DNA of 61,312 nucleotides. It comes from Litoreibacter ascidiaceicola (GTDB lineage Bacteria; Pseudomonadota; Alphaproteobacteria; Rhodobacterales; Rhodobacteraceae). Location: positions 1 to 61,312 of the forward strand of contig NZ_FQUV01000012.1 in NCBI RefSeq assembly GCF_900129235.1, given 5' to 3'. A program made the translations under genes and the position numbers. The notes under the pieces were generated by a model. It was not told the origin of the DNA and did no database searches. It worked only from the letters and a program-made list of their open reading frames with translations. Of this stretch, positions 43,730-53,609 are shown piece after piece (positions within the stretch are counted from its first letter, which is position 1; each line of letters begins with the position of its first letter).

Positions 43730-45599
43730 CAACGACAACCCCGCCGACCCGTTCAAAAAGGCGCTGGCCGAGGCGACCAAGACGCTCGCCAATGATCCTG
43801 ATCTGGGTGTGGCCTTCTCGGTCGACCCTCCGGGGATGACCAACGACCAAGTGCGCCTGCCGCAGGTCACGCGGCGGATGACGAAGGCCGAAGTGCTGCT
43901 GGCGCGCGGCACAGCGGATGCGTTCGCACTGCGTCGCCGCTTCCACAGTGACAGCACCGCCAACCGGTATTTGCCGCAAGGCAACATGGCGCGCGAGCTC
44001 TATGACGCGATGGAAACCGCGCGTTGCGAAGCCATGGGCGCACGCACCATGCCCGGCACGGCGGGCAATATCGACGCCAAAATCGGCGCAGAGGCGGAAC
44101 GCAAAGGCTACGGCCAAATCACCGAAGCCGGCCAAGCCCCCCTGTCTGTCGCGGCGGGCTACCTGATCCGCCATCTGGCCACCGGGCGCGAGTTGCCAGC
44201 GGATGCCTCCAACGTGATGAACCTGTGGAAGGACTTCATCGAAGGGGCTGCGGGTGGCACGCTGGAGAACCTGCAAGACGTGCTGTCCGATCAGGCCAGT
44301 TTCGCCAAATTTGCACGCCAGATCATCGACGATCTGGGCTATGGCGACCAGCTGGGTGACGACCCTGACGACATCAACGAGGATCAGGAAGACGAAGCCT
44401 CCGAGGACGAGCAGGACCAGGATCAAAGCGACGACGCGAACCCCGACAAGGAGGACAATTCCGAGGATCAGGACGCCTCTGCCGAGCAGTCGCAGGAACA
44501 ACAGGACGACGCGTCTCAGGCGACGGTGCAGCTCGACGATATGGCCGATGCGGAGATGGGCGACGAGGCCGAACTGCCCGAGGGCGAGGCCCCGATGGAC
44601 CCGCCCCCCCCCGCGCCGCATTCCGACGCAGACCCGAATTACGCGGTCTATGCCACGGAACATGACGAGGAAATCCGCGCCGAGGAGCTGGCGGAACCGG
44701 CCGAGCTGGAACGCCTTCGCGCCTATCTTGACCAGCAGCTGGAGCCGTTGAAAGGCGCTGTGTCGCGGCTGGCCAACAAGCTGCAACGCCGACTTCAGGC
44801 GCAGCAAAACCGCTCGTGGGAGTTCGATCTGGAGGAAGGCATCCTCGATGCAGGCCGCCTTGCCCGTGTGGTGGCGAACCCGACGACCCCGCTCAGCTTC
44901 AAGCAGGAAAAGGACATGGAGTTCCGTGACACCTGCGTGACCCTGCTGATCGACAATTCCGGCTCGATGCGCGGCCGCCCGATCTCCATCGCCGCGATTT
45001 GCGCCGACGTGCTGGCCCGCACGCTGGAGCGCTGTCAGGTCAAGACCGAGATCCTCGGCTTCACCACCCGCGCGTGGAAAGGCGGCCTCAGCCGCGAAGG
45101 CTGGCTGGCCGATGGACGCCCGCAACAACCGGGCCGCTTGAACGATCTGCGCCACATCATCTACAAATCCGCCGACGCTCCCTGGCGCCGGTCCCGCGAC
45201 AATCTGGGCTTGATGATGAAAGAGGGCTTGCTCAAAGAGAACATCGACGGCGAGGCGCTGGAATGGGCGCATAAACGCATGATCGGCCGCCCTGAGGCGC
45301 GCAAAATCCTGATGGTGATCTCCGACGGCGCGCCCGTCGATGATTCAACTTTGTCGGTTAACCCCGCGAATTATCTGGAAAAACACCTGCGCGACGTGAT
45401 CGCCATGGTGGAAAAACGCAAAGCGGTGGAGCTGATCGCGGTCGGTATCGGCCATGACGTGACCCGCTATTATGAACGCGCGGTGACGATCACCGATGTC
45501 GAACAACTGGCCGGTGCGATGACCGAACAACTGGCTGCGCTGTTCGACAGCGACCCGCGCGCCCGCGCCCGCGTTATGGGCATCAAGCGCGCCAGCTAA
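43722..45599 (+). CDS. cobT: Cobaltochelatase subunit CobT (VWA)
   Basis: A 625-residue CobT. The N-terminal ~200 residues are helical, an acidic Asp/Glu/Gln-rich linker spans about 212-293, and a C-terminal VWA domain holds the MIDAS DNSGSM at 411-416 (canonical D-x-S-x-S). It forms a two-tier ring with CobS. The start is a TTG overlapping the last 8 bases of cobS; a GTG at 43713 in the same frame is followed immediately by TGA, so TTG is the only option. Repeat copy 3 begins 2 bp after its stop. Confidence 0.93.
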   Translation: MANNDNPADPFKKALAEATKTLANDPDLGVAFSVDPPGMTNDQVRLPQVTRRMTKAEVLLARGTADAFALRRRFHSDSTANRYLPQGNMARELYDAMETARCEAMGARTMPGTAGNIDAKIGAEAERKGYGQITEAGQAPLSVAAGYLIRHLATGRELPADASNVMNLWKDFIEGAAGGTLENLQDVLSDQASFAKFARQIIDDLGYGDQLGDDPDDINEDQEDEASEDEQDQDQSDDANPDKEDNSEDQDASAEQSQEQQDDASQATVQLDDMADAEMGDEAELPEGEAPMDPPPPAPHSDADPNYAVYATEHDEEIRAEELAEPAELERLRAYLDQQLEPLKGAVSRLANKLQRRLQAQQNRSWEFDLEEGILDAGRLARVVANPTTPLSFKQEKDMEFRDTCVTLLIDNSGSMRGRPISIAAICADVLARTLERCQVKTEILGFTTRAWKGGLSREGWLADGRPQQPGRLNDLRHIIYKSADAPWRRSRDNLGLMMKEGLLKENIDGEALEWAHKRMIGRPEARKILMVISDGAPVDDSTLSVNPANYLEKHLRDVIAMVEKRKAVELIAVGIGHDVTRYYERAVTITDVEQLAGAMTEQLAALFDSDPRARARVMGIKRAS

Positions 45600-45600
45600 T

Positions 45601-45660
45601 CTCCTATCATTGCTTTAAAAATACCTCGGAGGGGTCCGGGGAGGCAGCGCCTCCCCGGCG
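45601..45660 (+). repeat. Dispersed two-hairpin element, copy 3
   Basis: The first stem is CTCC (45601-45604) pairing with GGAG (about 45628-45631) around the same conserved linker. The second is CCGGGGAGGC-AGC-GCCTCCCCGG (45637-45659). It lies immediately downstream of cobT in the sense direction and is a likely transcript end or processing site. Both stems differ in sequence from the other copies but keep pairing. Confidence 0.85.
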
Positions 45661-45759
45661 TGGCGACGCGGCCCTTGGCGCGGCGCAAACCCTTGCTTTC
45701 CACTTGCACCACGCCCTGTTTCTAAGCACCCTCACGCCAACCCAACCCGAGAGCTTCCC

Positions 45760-47523
45760 ATGTTCCAACGCTTTGACGATTCCACCTCCCCAGACCAAGG
45801 TCCGCCGCGCTTGAAGGCCTTGCGCCAACAGCTTGAAATCGAAAGCTTTGACGGCTTTCTCATTCCTCGCGCCGACGCCTATCAGGGGGAATATGTCGCA
45901 CCATCGGATGACCGTTTGGCGTGGTTGACAGGGTTCACGGGCTCGGCTGGATTTTGTGTCGTTCTGCGCGACATCGCGGGGGTCTTCATCGACGGGCGCT
46001 ACCGCTTGCAGGTCAAATCTCAAGTCGATACGACCCATTTCACCCCCGTAGCGTGGCCCGAAACCAAACCGGGCCCGTGGTTGAAAGAGCATTTGCCCGC
46101 GCCCCATGTGATGGCCTATGACCCGTGGTTGCACACCCTCTCAGAGATCGAGTCGATCGAGGCGGCAGGTGTCACGCTTGTGACCACCGACAATCTGGTG
46201 GACCGGGTTTGGGCCGACCGTCCGGCCCCGCCAGTGGGCAAGATTACCGTTCAACCGCTTGAACTGGCGGGTGAATCTCATGAAGACAAACGCGCGCGAC
46301 TGGCCGCGCAGCTGCGCGACGCGGGCCATGATGCCGCCATACTGACCCTGCCGGACAGTATCGCGTGGCTGCTCAACATCCGCGGCTCGGACATTCCGCG
46401 CAATCCGGTGCCGCATTGTCTTGCGATCCTGCATGCCGATGCCAGCCTTGACCTTTTCGCAGCGTCCGAGAAACTGACCGAGACCGGCGATCATCTGGGC
46501 TGCGATATTCGCCTTCACGCACCGGAAGACTTCTTAGAAGCGCTTGCTGCATTGAATGGGACCGTCCGCGTCGACAAGGCCTACGCCCCTGCCATCGTCC
46601 CGCAAACGATCACGGCGCAGATCGCCTTCGACGATGATCCATGCATCCTGCCCAAGGCTTGCAAGAACGCGACCGAGATCGAGGGCGCACGCAGCGCCCA
46701 TCTGCGTGACGCCCATGCGATGGTGAATTTTCTGGCGTGGCTGGACGAGCAACAGCCGGGCTTGACGGAAATCGACGTCGTAACCGCGTTGGAAGGTTTC
46801 CGTGCCGAGACCAACGCGCTGCGCGACATCAGCTTCGAGACGATTGCCGGGGCTGGACCGAATGGGGCCATCGTGCATTACCGCTGCACCAAAAACACCA
46901 ACCGCGCGCTCCAAGACGGAGAGCTTCTGCTGGTCGACAGTGGCGGGCAATATGTGGATGGCACCACCGACATCACCCGCACGGTGGTCATGGGCAGCCC
47001 TGCCCGGGAGCAACAAGAGTGCTACACGCTGGTGTTGCAAGGCATGATTGCCCTGTCGATGGCGCGGTTTCCGCGCGGGTTGGCCGGTCGTGACATTGAC
47101 GCGCTGGCCCGCGCGCCCTTGTGGCGGCACGGGTTGGACTATGACCACGGCACAGGCCACGGCGTCGGCTCTTATCTGAGCGTCCATGAGGGCCCTGCCC
47201 GTATCAGCCGCCTCTCGGATGTCGCGCTTCAACCCGGCATGATCCTGTCGAACGAGCCCGGCTATTACCGCGAAGGGGCTTTCGGTATCCGCATCGAGAA
47301 TCTTATCGTCGTGCAAGACGCGCCCCAGATGGGCGACAAGCGCGACCAGTTGAGCTTTGAAACCCTGACATGGGTGCCGCTGGATCGCCGTCTGATCGCG
47401 GTCGATATGCTATCCCCGTCCGAGCGGGACTGGATCGACCGGTATCACGCAACAATCGCTGAAAAATTAAGCGTTCAGGGCAAGGCCCGCGACTGGCTGG
47501 AGGCTGCGACACAGCCGCTGTAA
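45760..47523 (+). CDS. Aminopeptidase P family metallopeptidase
   Basis: A 587-residue pita-bread peptidase removing residues before proline. The N-terminal creatinase-like domains lead to a C-terminal catalytic domain with metal ligands in LLVDSGGQYVDGTTDITRTV, HGTGHGVGSYLSVHEGP, LSNEPGYYREGAFGIRIENL. It is of the long aminopeptidase P type. It is 161 bp after cobT with repeat copy 3 between; transcription probably starts in that gap. Confidence 0.92.
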   Translation: MFQRFDDSTSPDQGPPRLKALRQQLEIESFDGFLIPRADAYQGEYVAPSDDRLAWLTGFTGSAGFCVVLRDIAGVFIDGRYRLQVKSQVDTTHFTPVAWPETKPGPWLKEHLPAPHVMAYDPWLHTLSEIESIEAAGVTLVTTDNLVDRVWADRPAPPVGKITVQPLELAGESHEDKRARLAAQLRDAGHDAAILTLPDSIAWLLNIRGSDIPRNPVPHCLAILHADASLDLFAASEKLTETGDHLGCDIRLHAPEDFLEALAALNGTVRVDKAYAPAIVPQTITAQIAFDDDPCILPKACKNATEIEGARSAHLRDAHAMVNFLAWLDEQQPGLTEIDVVTALEGFRAETNALRDISFETIAGAGPNGAIVHYRCTKNTNRALQDGELLLVDSGGQYVDGTTDITRTVVMGSPAREQQECYTLVLQGMIALSMARFPRGLAGRDIDALARAPLWRHGLDYDHGTGHGVGSYLSVHEGPARISRLSDVALQPGMILSNEPGYYREGAFGIRIENLIVVQDAPQMGDKRDQLSFETLTWVPLDRRLIAVDMLSPSERDWIDRYHATIAEKLSVQGKARDWLEAATQPL

Positions 47524-47604
47524 CGTCACGGCTTCCCAAAACGCCATGAACATGCAATGTTCCGCGATCAGCAGATAATGACCGTTCACAGAGGGGCTTT
47601 CAAC

Positions 47605-47946
47605 ATGGCCAACCAGATCAAATTGCGTAACGCACCCGGTAAATATTCCATCCGAGCAGCTGGGGCCGTGTTGGGTGAAAGCAGCAATGTGATTGAGCTG
47701 TCTGAGGGTGATCTGGCTCCGGTCCTCTATGTACCGCGTGCCGATCTGGCTATGGCGTTTTTCGACAAAACAGACACCAGCAGCCACTGCCCGCACAAGG
47801 GCGACGCGACCTATTATACGCTGGAAGCCAAAAGCGGGCCGATCCCTGATGCGGCATGGTCCTATGAGACCCCGAAAGCAGGGCTTGAAGACATTGCGGG
47901 GCATTTGGCGTTCTACAAAGACAAGGTCACCGTCGAAGAGGTTTAG
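47605..47946 (+). CDS. DUF427 protein
   Basis: A 113-residue protein with the DUF427 beta-sandwich: GAVLGESSNVIELSEGDLAPVLYVPRADL, SSHCPHKGDATYYTL and AWSYETPKAGLEDIAGHLAFYKDKVTVEE. Role unknown. ATG 47605 is chosen with GAGGGG upstream; the longer frame from 47557 adds 16 residues. Two hairpins follow. Confidence 0.88.
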   Translation: MANQIKLRNAPGKYSIRAAGAVLGESSNVIELSEGDLAPVLYVPRADLAMAFFDKTDTSSHCPHKGDATYYTLEAKSGPIPDAAWSYETPKAGLEDIAGHLAFYKDKVTVEEV

Positions 47947-47951
47947 GCGCG

Positions 47952-47997
47952 CCAGACTTTCGTGGAAAGTCTGGACCTAAATCCTCGGGGAGGATTT
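47952..47997. terminator. Two consecutive hairpins between DUF427 and ClC genes
   Basis: CCAGACTTTC-GTG-GAAAGTCTGG (47952-47974) is a perfect 10-bp stem. AAATCCT-CGGGG-AGGATTT (47979-47997) is a perfect 7-bp stem. They lie between convergent genes and probably end both transcripts. Confidence 0.8.
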
Positions 47998-48007
47998 GGT
48001 GGCGGCG

Positions 48008-49714
48008 TCAGGAATGCTCCTCGGCCGCTGTGGCAGCCAAGGCGCGGTTATATTGCTTTAACGCATCCACCTGAAACAACGCGCCCAGAATTGTGGGCGG
48101 CTTACCCTCTTCGCCCATCGTGGCGACGGGGATGAAGACGTCATTGTTGCGCTCGAAAAGCGGCATGGCGTCTTCCAGCGTCGCGTTGGGGTCGATGTAG
48201 ATGCCTTGCTCGATCATTGCCCAGATATCGTCCTCCGCCGCTGCATGCGGATGATCCTCGTCGCGCATGACGTTGCGGACCCGAAACATCGACAGCAGGT
48301 AAGCTTGTGGCCCCGCGGCCAAGTGGACATCGCGCCGCTCCAGTTGTGTGAGGAAGAACGACCTATCGACCAGACGGCTGGCCAAGGCCGTCGACAGCGA
48401 CACCGCGACCATCACGGCCAAGCCCGTTTGCCAATCCCCCGTCAGCTCGAACACGATCAGCGTTGTCGATATCGGCGCACCCAGAACCGCCGCGGCGACC
48501 GCGCCCATTCCGGCCAGCGCATAGAGTGTCTCCGAGCCGGAGACGTTCGGGAACACGCTTGTCGCGATCCCGCCGAACGCCAGCCCCGTCAACGCCCCGA
48601 CCATTAGTGACGGCGAGAACACCCCGCCCCCCATGCGGCCCGCCATAGTGATCGCCACGGCGGCCACCTTAAGGATCGCGAAGATGATCGCCTCATGCAG
48701 CAGCAACTCGCCGGTGAGCGCGGCGGACGTGGTGCCGTAGCCCACGCCGATGATGTGCGGGAACCAGATCGCCATCACGCCCAACAGCCCACCGGCACAG
48801 GCGGGGCGCAGCCAACGGGGCATTCTGGTGAGGGTTTGGACGTGATTGCCCACGTCCTCGGCCCAGAAAATCGCACGCATCAGCGCGACGGCGACAAGTC
48901 CACACACAAGGCCCAGCATCAGGAAGGCGGGCAGCTCGACGTAGAAATCGAGGGTGGTGTTCACCGGAAGAATAAACTCGGTCACATCGCCAAAGGCCAG
49001 ACGGTTGATCACCGTGCCCGCGACCGAGGCGATAACGATGGGTGCGAAGGCGTGCACGGCGAAGTGGCGCAAGACCACCTCCAGCGCGAACAGCGCACCC
49101 GCGATGGGCGCGTTGAACGAGGCGGAGACGGCGGCGGCCACAGCACAGCCCAGCAAGTCGCGACCGGTGATGCCGTTGGCCTTGATTAGCCCGCAGACCC
49201 AGCTTGAAATGACGGCGGCAAGGTGGACGACCGGCCCCTCCCGACCGGACGAGCCCCCCGTACTCAGCGTAATGATCGAGGCGGCGGCGGAGGCCAGCCC
49301 TGCGCGCTTTTCGACCCGCCCGTCATAGAGCGCCGATCCTTCGATCACGTCGGCCACGGACCGGACACGCCCGTCATCGGTGAACAGGTGCAATATCCAG
49401 CCCGTCAGCAAGCCGCCCATAATGGGGATCAGGACGATCCAGTACCAGTCCACATCGGTGACGAATTCCTGCAACGCGCGCACGTCTTTGGAATTATAAA
49501 CCACGCCTTGGATGATCGAGATGCCCTTGCGAAACAGCAGGGCAGCTAGGCCCGCCGCGATCCCGACGAGCAAGGCGATGAACCAGAATTGCACCTGCGA
49601 CGGGCCTCTGTGGCGCAGGACATGGAACGCGCGGCGCAGCTCGCTGAGGCCGGTCGTGACTTGGTCGCGGATAAAGCCGCGATCTTCGTCGTTTTGTGGT
49701 GGTTGCTCGGCCAT
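48008..49714 (-). CDS. ClC-family chloride channel/transporter with CBS domains
   Basis: A 568-residue membrane protein with about ten helices. The gating-glutamate motif is GSSGREGPVVHLAA and the second permeation motif is GGGVFSPSLMVGALTG. The C-terminal ~90 residues (RNVMRDEDHPHAAAEDDIWA..., DAMPLFERNNDVFIPVATMG) form a CBS pair that may sense nucleotides. It may be a Cl-/H+ antiporter or a channel. It starts 66 bp upstream of the recN 3' end, on the same strand. Confidence 0.92.
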   Translation of the reverse strand: MAEQPPQNDEDRGFIRDQVTTGLSELRRAFHVLRHRGPSQVQFWFIALLVGIAAGLAALLFRKGISIIQGVVYNSKDVRALQEFVTDVDWYWIVLIPIMGGLLTGWILHLFTDDGRVRSVADVIEGSALYDGRVEKRAGLASAAASIITLSTGGSSGREGPVVHLAAVISSWVCGLIKANGITGRDLLGCAVAAAVSASFNAPIAGALFALEVVLRHFAVHAFAPIVIASVAGTVINRLAFGDVTEFILPVNTTLDFYVELPAFLMLGLVCGLVAVALMRAIFWAEDVGNHVQTLTRMPRWLRPACAGGLLGVMAIWFPHIIGVGYGTTSAALTGELLLHEAIIFAILKVAAVAITMAGRMGGGVFSPSLMVGALTGLAFGGIATSVFPNVSGSETLYALAGMGAVAAAVLGAPISTTLIVFELTGDWQTGLAVMVAVSLSTALASRLVDRSFFLTQLERRDVHLAAGPQAYLLSMFRVRNVMRDEDHPHAAAEDDIWAMIEQGIYIDPNATLEDAMPLFERNNDVFIPVATMGEEGKPPTILGALFQVDALKQYNRALAATAAEEHS

Positions 49715-49780
49715 AAATCTCCGACGCCCCGCGCTGCGTTCATTCCGTCTTAGGACAATGGATGCAGGGGGTCTAGGGCG

Positions 49781-51424
49781 CTAGACCTTCAGCAAGGACC
49801 GTGCGGCGTCCTTGGCGGCATCGGTCACCGTATCCCCCGACACCATGCGGGCGATTTCGTTGATGCGGGCGGCCTCGTCGAGCGGGATGACGGTGGAAAA
49901 TGTCTGCTCGTCGCGCACCTGTTTTTCCACCCGCCAGTGATGCCCGCCCAAAGCGGCCACCTGCGGCGAGTGGGTAACGACAAGCACTTGTGCGCCGTCG
50001 GCCAGCGATTTCAGTCGGCGGCCCACGGCGTCGGCGGTCGCGCCACCGACGCCACGGTCAATCTCGTCAAAGATCATGGTGACACCTTCGGCAGTGCCGG
50101 ACAGGCACACCTTGAGGGCCAGCAGGAAGCGCGACAGCTCGCCGCCGGAGGCAATTTTGTTGAGTGGGCCGGAGGGTGCGCCGGGGTTGGTGGCGACGGT
50201 GAAGGACACATCGTCTTTGCCTTCGGGCCCTGCGGCCTCAGGGGTTACGTCGGTTTTGAACACCGCGCGCTCCATCTTAAGCGGCGCAAGTTCCGTCCCC
50301 ATCGCCTTGTCCAGCTTGGCGGCGGCGGATTGGCGGGCTTTGGTGACGCGGTCGGCTTCTTCCTGATAGGTCGCGGTCGCGTCGTCGAGCGCTTTGCGCA
50401 GGTCGGCCAGTTCCACCTCGCCCCCGTCGAGCGCGGCAAGGCGGATGCGCAGACCTTCGGCGAACGCTGCCAGATCATCGGCCAACACGTCATGTTTGCG
50501 GGCAAGGCCACGCAGGGCGAAGAGCTGTTCCTCGACCTGCTCCAACTCCATCGGGTCGAATTGCAAGCGGTCCAGTACGGCTTCGACCACTTGCTGGGCG
50601 TCGCTAAGTTCATTTACCGTGCGCTCCAACGCGGACAGCGCGCCGTCCAATTGGCCTTCCGCCTGATCGGCCACGCCGTCGAGCCAGCGGGCGGCGTCGT
50701 TGACCAGCCCCTCCGCCCCGTTCAGGCCAAGCCCTTGCAATGCCTTTGCAATATCGTCACGGATACGCTCGCCCGCCTGCATCTGGCGGCGCTTTACGTC
50801 CAGTTCGGCCTCTTGGCCGGGTTGCGGGTCAATGGCGTCCAGTTCTGCCACCGCGTGGCGCAGGAATTCTTCCTCGGCGCGGATCTCGTCCAGCGCTTTC
50901 TGCGCGCGCTTCAACTCGCGTTTGGCGGCGGTGAGCGCTTGCCAACGGGTGCCAAGTTTGGACAGGTCCAACCCCGCAAAACTGTCGAGCATTTCGCGGT
51001 GGGCCTTGGGGTTCAGGATGCCGCGGTCGTCGTGCTGACCGTGCAATTCGACCAGCGTTTCGGACAGGCTGCGGAGCAATTCGCCGGAGGTGCGGCGGTC
51101 GTTGATATAGGCTTGCTTGCGCCCGTCAGGATAGTTGGTGCGGCGCAGGATCAACTCGCCGTCATGCTCGAACCCTGCGTCTTCCAACACGGCCCACGCG
51201 GCATGCCCCGACGGCAAATCGAACTGCGCGGTCACTTCGCCCTTCTCGGCCCCTGCCCGAACCAGCTCCGCGCGCCCGCGCCAGCCAAGGACAAACCCAA
51301 GCGAATCCAATAGGATAGACTTACCTGCACCGGTCTCACCGGTGAGCACGTTGAGACCGGGCTGAAACTCAAGCTCCAGCCGGTCGATGATCAACATGTC
51401 GCGAATTTCAAGCGTGCGCAGCAT
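49781..51424 (-). CDS. recN: DNA repair protein RecN
   Basis: A 547-residue SMC-like ATPase acting in double-strand break repair. Walker A is TGETGAGKSILLDS at the N-terminus, long coiled coils follow, and the C-terminal signature and Walker B are ASGGELSRFLLALKVCLSGT and VTMIFDEIDRGVGGATADAVGR. It lies 38 bp downstream of bamD, in the same direction. GGTGG precedes ATG 51424. Confidence 0.95.
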   Translation of the reverse strand: MLRTLEIRDMLIIDRLELEFQPGLNVLTGETGAGKSILLDSLGFVLGWRGRAELVRAGAEKGEVTAQFDLPSGHAAWAVLEDAGFEHDGELILRRTNYPDGRKQAYINDRRTSGELLRSLSETLVELHGQHDDRGILNPKAHREMLDSFAGLDLSKLGTRWQALTAAKRELKRAQKALDEIRAEEEFLRHAVAELDAIDPQPGQEAELDVKRRQMQAGERIRDDIAKALQGLGLNGAEGLVNDAARWLDGVADQAEGQLDGALSALERTVNELSDAQQVVEAVLDRLQFDPMELEQVEEQLFALRGLARKHDVLADDLAAFAEGLRIRLAALDGGEVELADLRKALDDATATYQEEADRVTKARQSAAAKLDKAMGTELAPLKMERAVFKTDVTPEAAGPEGKDDVSFTVATNPGAPSGPLNKIASGGELSRFLLALKVCLSGTAEGVTMIFDEIDRGVGGATADAVGRRLKSLADGAQVLVVTHSPQVAALGGHHWRVEKQVRDEQTFSTVIPLDEAARINEIARMVSGDTVTDAAKDAARSLLKV

Positions 51425-51462
51425 CTACACCACCTGTGGGGCGAGGAAGACCCCGCCGCCCG

Positions 51463-52338
51463 TTACAACCACTTGCCGCGGATTACCTGACGATAGATGT
51501 CCTGCAACCAGCCTTTGCCCGCCGCCTCCGGCTCCAGACCACGCCCTTGAAGCAGGTTGTAGCTGTCCTGATAGAAGCCCGTAGACTGGAAGTTATGGCC
51601 CAGAATGGCCCCAGCGGTTTGCGCTTCGTCGGTCAGACCCAGCGACAGGTAGGATTCCACCAGACGGTGCAACGCTTCTGCGGTGTGGGTCGTGGTTTGG
51701 AATTCTTCGACCACCACGCGGAAGCGGTTGATGGCAGACGCATAATGGCCGCGCTTGAGATAATAGCGCCCGATTTCCATTTCCTTGGAAGCCAGATGGT
51801 CAAATGCCAGATCGAACTTCAAAATAGAGGACTTGGCGTATTCGCTTTCGGGGTAGCGTTCGATCACCGTGCGCAGGGCTTGCAAGGCTTGGAACGTCAA
51901 ACCTTGGTCGCGGCCGACTTGGTCGATCTGGTCGTAATAGCTGATCGCCAGCAGATATTGCGCATAGGCGGCATCTTCGTCTGCAGGATAAAAGTCGAGA
52001 AAGCGTTGGGCGCTGGCGCGGGAGTTTTCGTAGTCACGGTCAGCGTGGTACGAGAAAGCCTGCATGATCAGCGCGCGTTTGGCCCATTCGGAATAGGGGT
52101 ACAGACGCTCCACCTCGCCAAAAAGGCGGACGGCTTCGTCGATATCGCCGTCTTCCAGTTGGAATTCGGCGCGTTTGTAGATTTCTTCGGGTCCGAAGGT
52201 CTCGAGTGGCGCTTCTGCTTTGGAGCCCCAAAAGTTAGCCAAAAATCCGTCCCCGCCGCGATTACCGCATGCAGATAGGCTTGATGCCAGCGCGAGCGCT
52301 GTGACTGTTCTTAGGATAATCCCGCTGCGCCCTGTCAT
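51463..52338 (-). CDS. bamD: Outer-membrane assembly lipoprotein BamD
   Basis: A 291-residue lipoprotein of the BAM complex that inserts outer-membrane proteins. The signal is MTGRSGIILRTVTALALASS with lipobox LSAC. TPR-like helical repeats follow (YKRAEFQLEDGDIDEAVRLF, EWAKRALIMQAFSYHADRD and others). It is downstream of lpxC and upstream of recN on the same strand. Confidence 0.93.
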   Translation of the reverse strand: MTGRSGIILRTVTALALASSLSACGNRGGDGFLANFWGSKAEAPLETFGPEEIYKRAEFQLEDGDIDEAVRLFGEVERLYPYSEWAKRALIMQAFSYHADRDYENSRASAQRFLDFYPADEDAAYAQYLLAISYYDQIDQVGRDQGLTFQALQALRTVIERYPESEYAKSSILKFDLAFDHLASKEMEIGRYYLKRGHYASAINRFRVVVEEFQTTTHTAEALHRLVESYLSLGLTDEAQTAGAILGHNFQSTGFYQDSYNLLQGRGLEPEAAGKGWLQDIYRQVIRGKWL

Positions 52339-52440
52339 TGACCGCCAACCTCATTGCTTGACCGTCCCGGTATCCGGTTCACGGCCTGTTTGGGCTGGTC
52401 TAACACATCTCTTTGCAGGGCAAAACGCCTTTATGATGGT

Positions 52441-53361
52441 TTAGGCAACCAGTGCCAGATCGGCCTTGCGGACACCAACACCGGGCAGACGCGCCGCCTG
52501 CTCTGGCGTGCAAGGCACAAAACGGTAGGCTGACGGGTTGGCAAACAGCTTGCGCAGCAGTTTGTTGGTCATCGCGTGACCCGCTCTCACACCTGTATAG
52601 CGGCCCAAAATCGGCGCGCCAGCCAAGGCCAGATCGCCCAAAGCGTCCAGCATTTTATGGCGTACAGCCTCGTCCGCGTGGCGCAGGCCACCGGGGCTGA
52701 GGACGTCGTCGCCATCCACGACCACGGCATTGTGATATGTGCCACCAAGAGCCAAGCCGTTGTCATGCATCATGTCGATATCTGCTTTGCGGCAGAAAGT
52801 GCGGCTGTCGGACAGCTCGCGCACGAATGTGCCGTTGCGCATATCCAGCGCCATATGCTGGCGGCCGATTGCGGCATCGGGAAATTCAATGTGGAAGTCG
52901 ATTTCGAGACCGCCCGCAGGGGTCAGCATCGCCATAGCGCCGTTTTCCTCGACCATCACAGGGGAGAGGACTTCGATCGCATAAAGCCGCGCCGCTTGCT
53001 TACGCGCGCCAACTTCAACGATGGCCCGAACGAAATCAGCGGAGCAGCCGTCCATGATCGGAACTTCGGGTCCGTCCAGCTCGATCAGTGCGTTGTGGAT
53101 ACCGCAGCCTGCCAGCGCCGCCATGATATGTTCGACGGTGGATACGCCCACGCCCGCATCATTGGTCAATTCGCTGCAAAGAGGTTTGGCACCCACGGCG
53201 GAATAGATCGCACGCACCATGTTGTCCGCGTCCGAAACGTCGGTGCGTTTGAACCAGATGCCAAAACGAGCAGCCGCAGGATGCACATCCATGCGAACCG
53301 GCTTGCCGGAATGAAGGCCCACGCCCTCAAAGCTGATCGTCTGTGTCAAAGTGGCTTGCAC
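52441..53361 (-). CDS. lpxC: UDP-3-O-acyl-N-acetylglucosamine deacetylase
   Basis: A 306-residue zinc enzyme, the committed step of lipid A synthesis. Signatures: TISFEGVGLHSGKPVRM, VEHIMAALAGCGIHNALIEL, the zinc ligands in HIMAAL and in RHKMLDALGDLALAG, and GHAMTNKLLRKLFAN. It lies about 200 bp after the ftsZ terminator, so it probably has its own promoter in 53362-53561; I could not identify it. Confidence 0.96.
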   Translation of the reverse strand: MQATLTQTISFEGVGLHSGKPVRMDVHPAAARFGIWFKRTDVSDADNMVRAIYSAVGAKPLCSELTNDAGVGVSTVEHIMAALAGCGIHNALIELDGPEVPIMDGCSADFVRAIVEVGARKQAARLYAIEVLSPVMVEENGAMAMLTPAGGLEIDFHIEFPDAAIGRQHMALDMRNGTFVRELSDSRTFCRKADIDMMHDNGLALGGTYHNAVVVDGDDVLSPGGLRHADEAVRHKMLDALGDLALAGAPILGRYTGVRAGHAMTNKLLRKLFANPSAYRFVPCTPEQAARLPGVGVRKADLALVA

Positions 53362-53561
53362 GCAAGACCCCCGATAAAGCCGTTACTTGGGCTTCGTTGT
53401 TTCTGCTCAATCCATCGAGACGCATTGGTCTGTCCGGGTTGAGTGTAAAATATGGGGTTGGGGGGCGTGTCACAACTCACTCTTTATGACCGTTTGCAAC
53501 ATAACTGTCGCATTTCGCTGCAACGCGGCAAGTGTGTTGAAATTTAAGAATAAAAACGATG

Positions 53562-53586
53562 AAGGCCGGGCAGTGCCCGGCCTTTT
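53562..53586 (-). terminator. Rho-independent terminator downstream of ftsZ
   Basis: GGCCGGGC (53564-53571) and GCCCGGCC (53575-53582) form a perfect 8-bp stem with a 3-nt loop. On the minus strand it is 24 bp after the ftsZ stop, and T-rich sequence follows (plus-strand A-run near 53553-53557). Confidence 0.8.
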
Positions 53587-53609
53587 GACGTTGCGTTACA
53601 ACGTTTGTT

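Noticed and set aside
43590-45272. 560-codon minus-strand frame opposite cobT
   Set aside because: Antisense to CobT; hydrophobic and basic stretches are the complement of its acidic linker.
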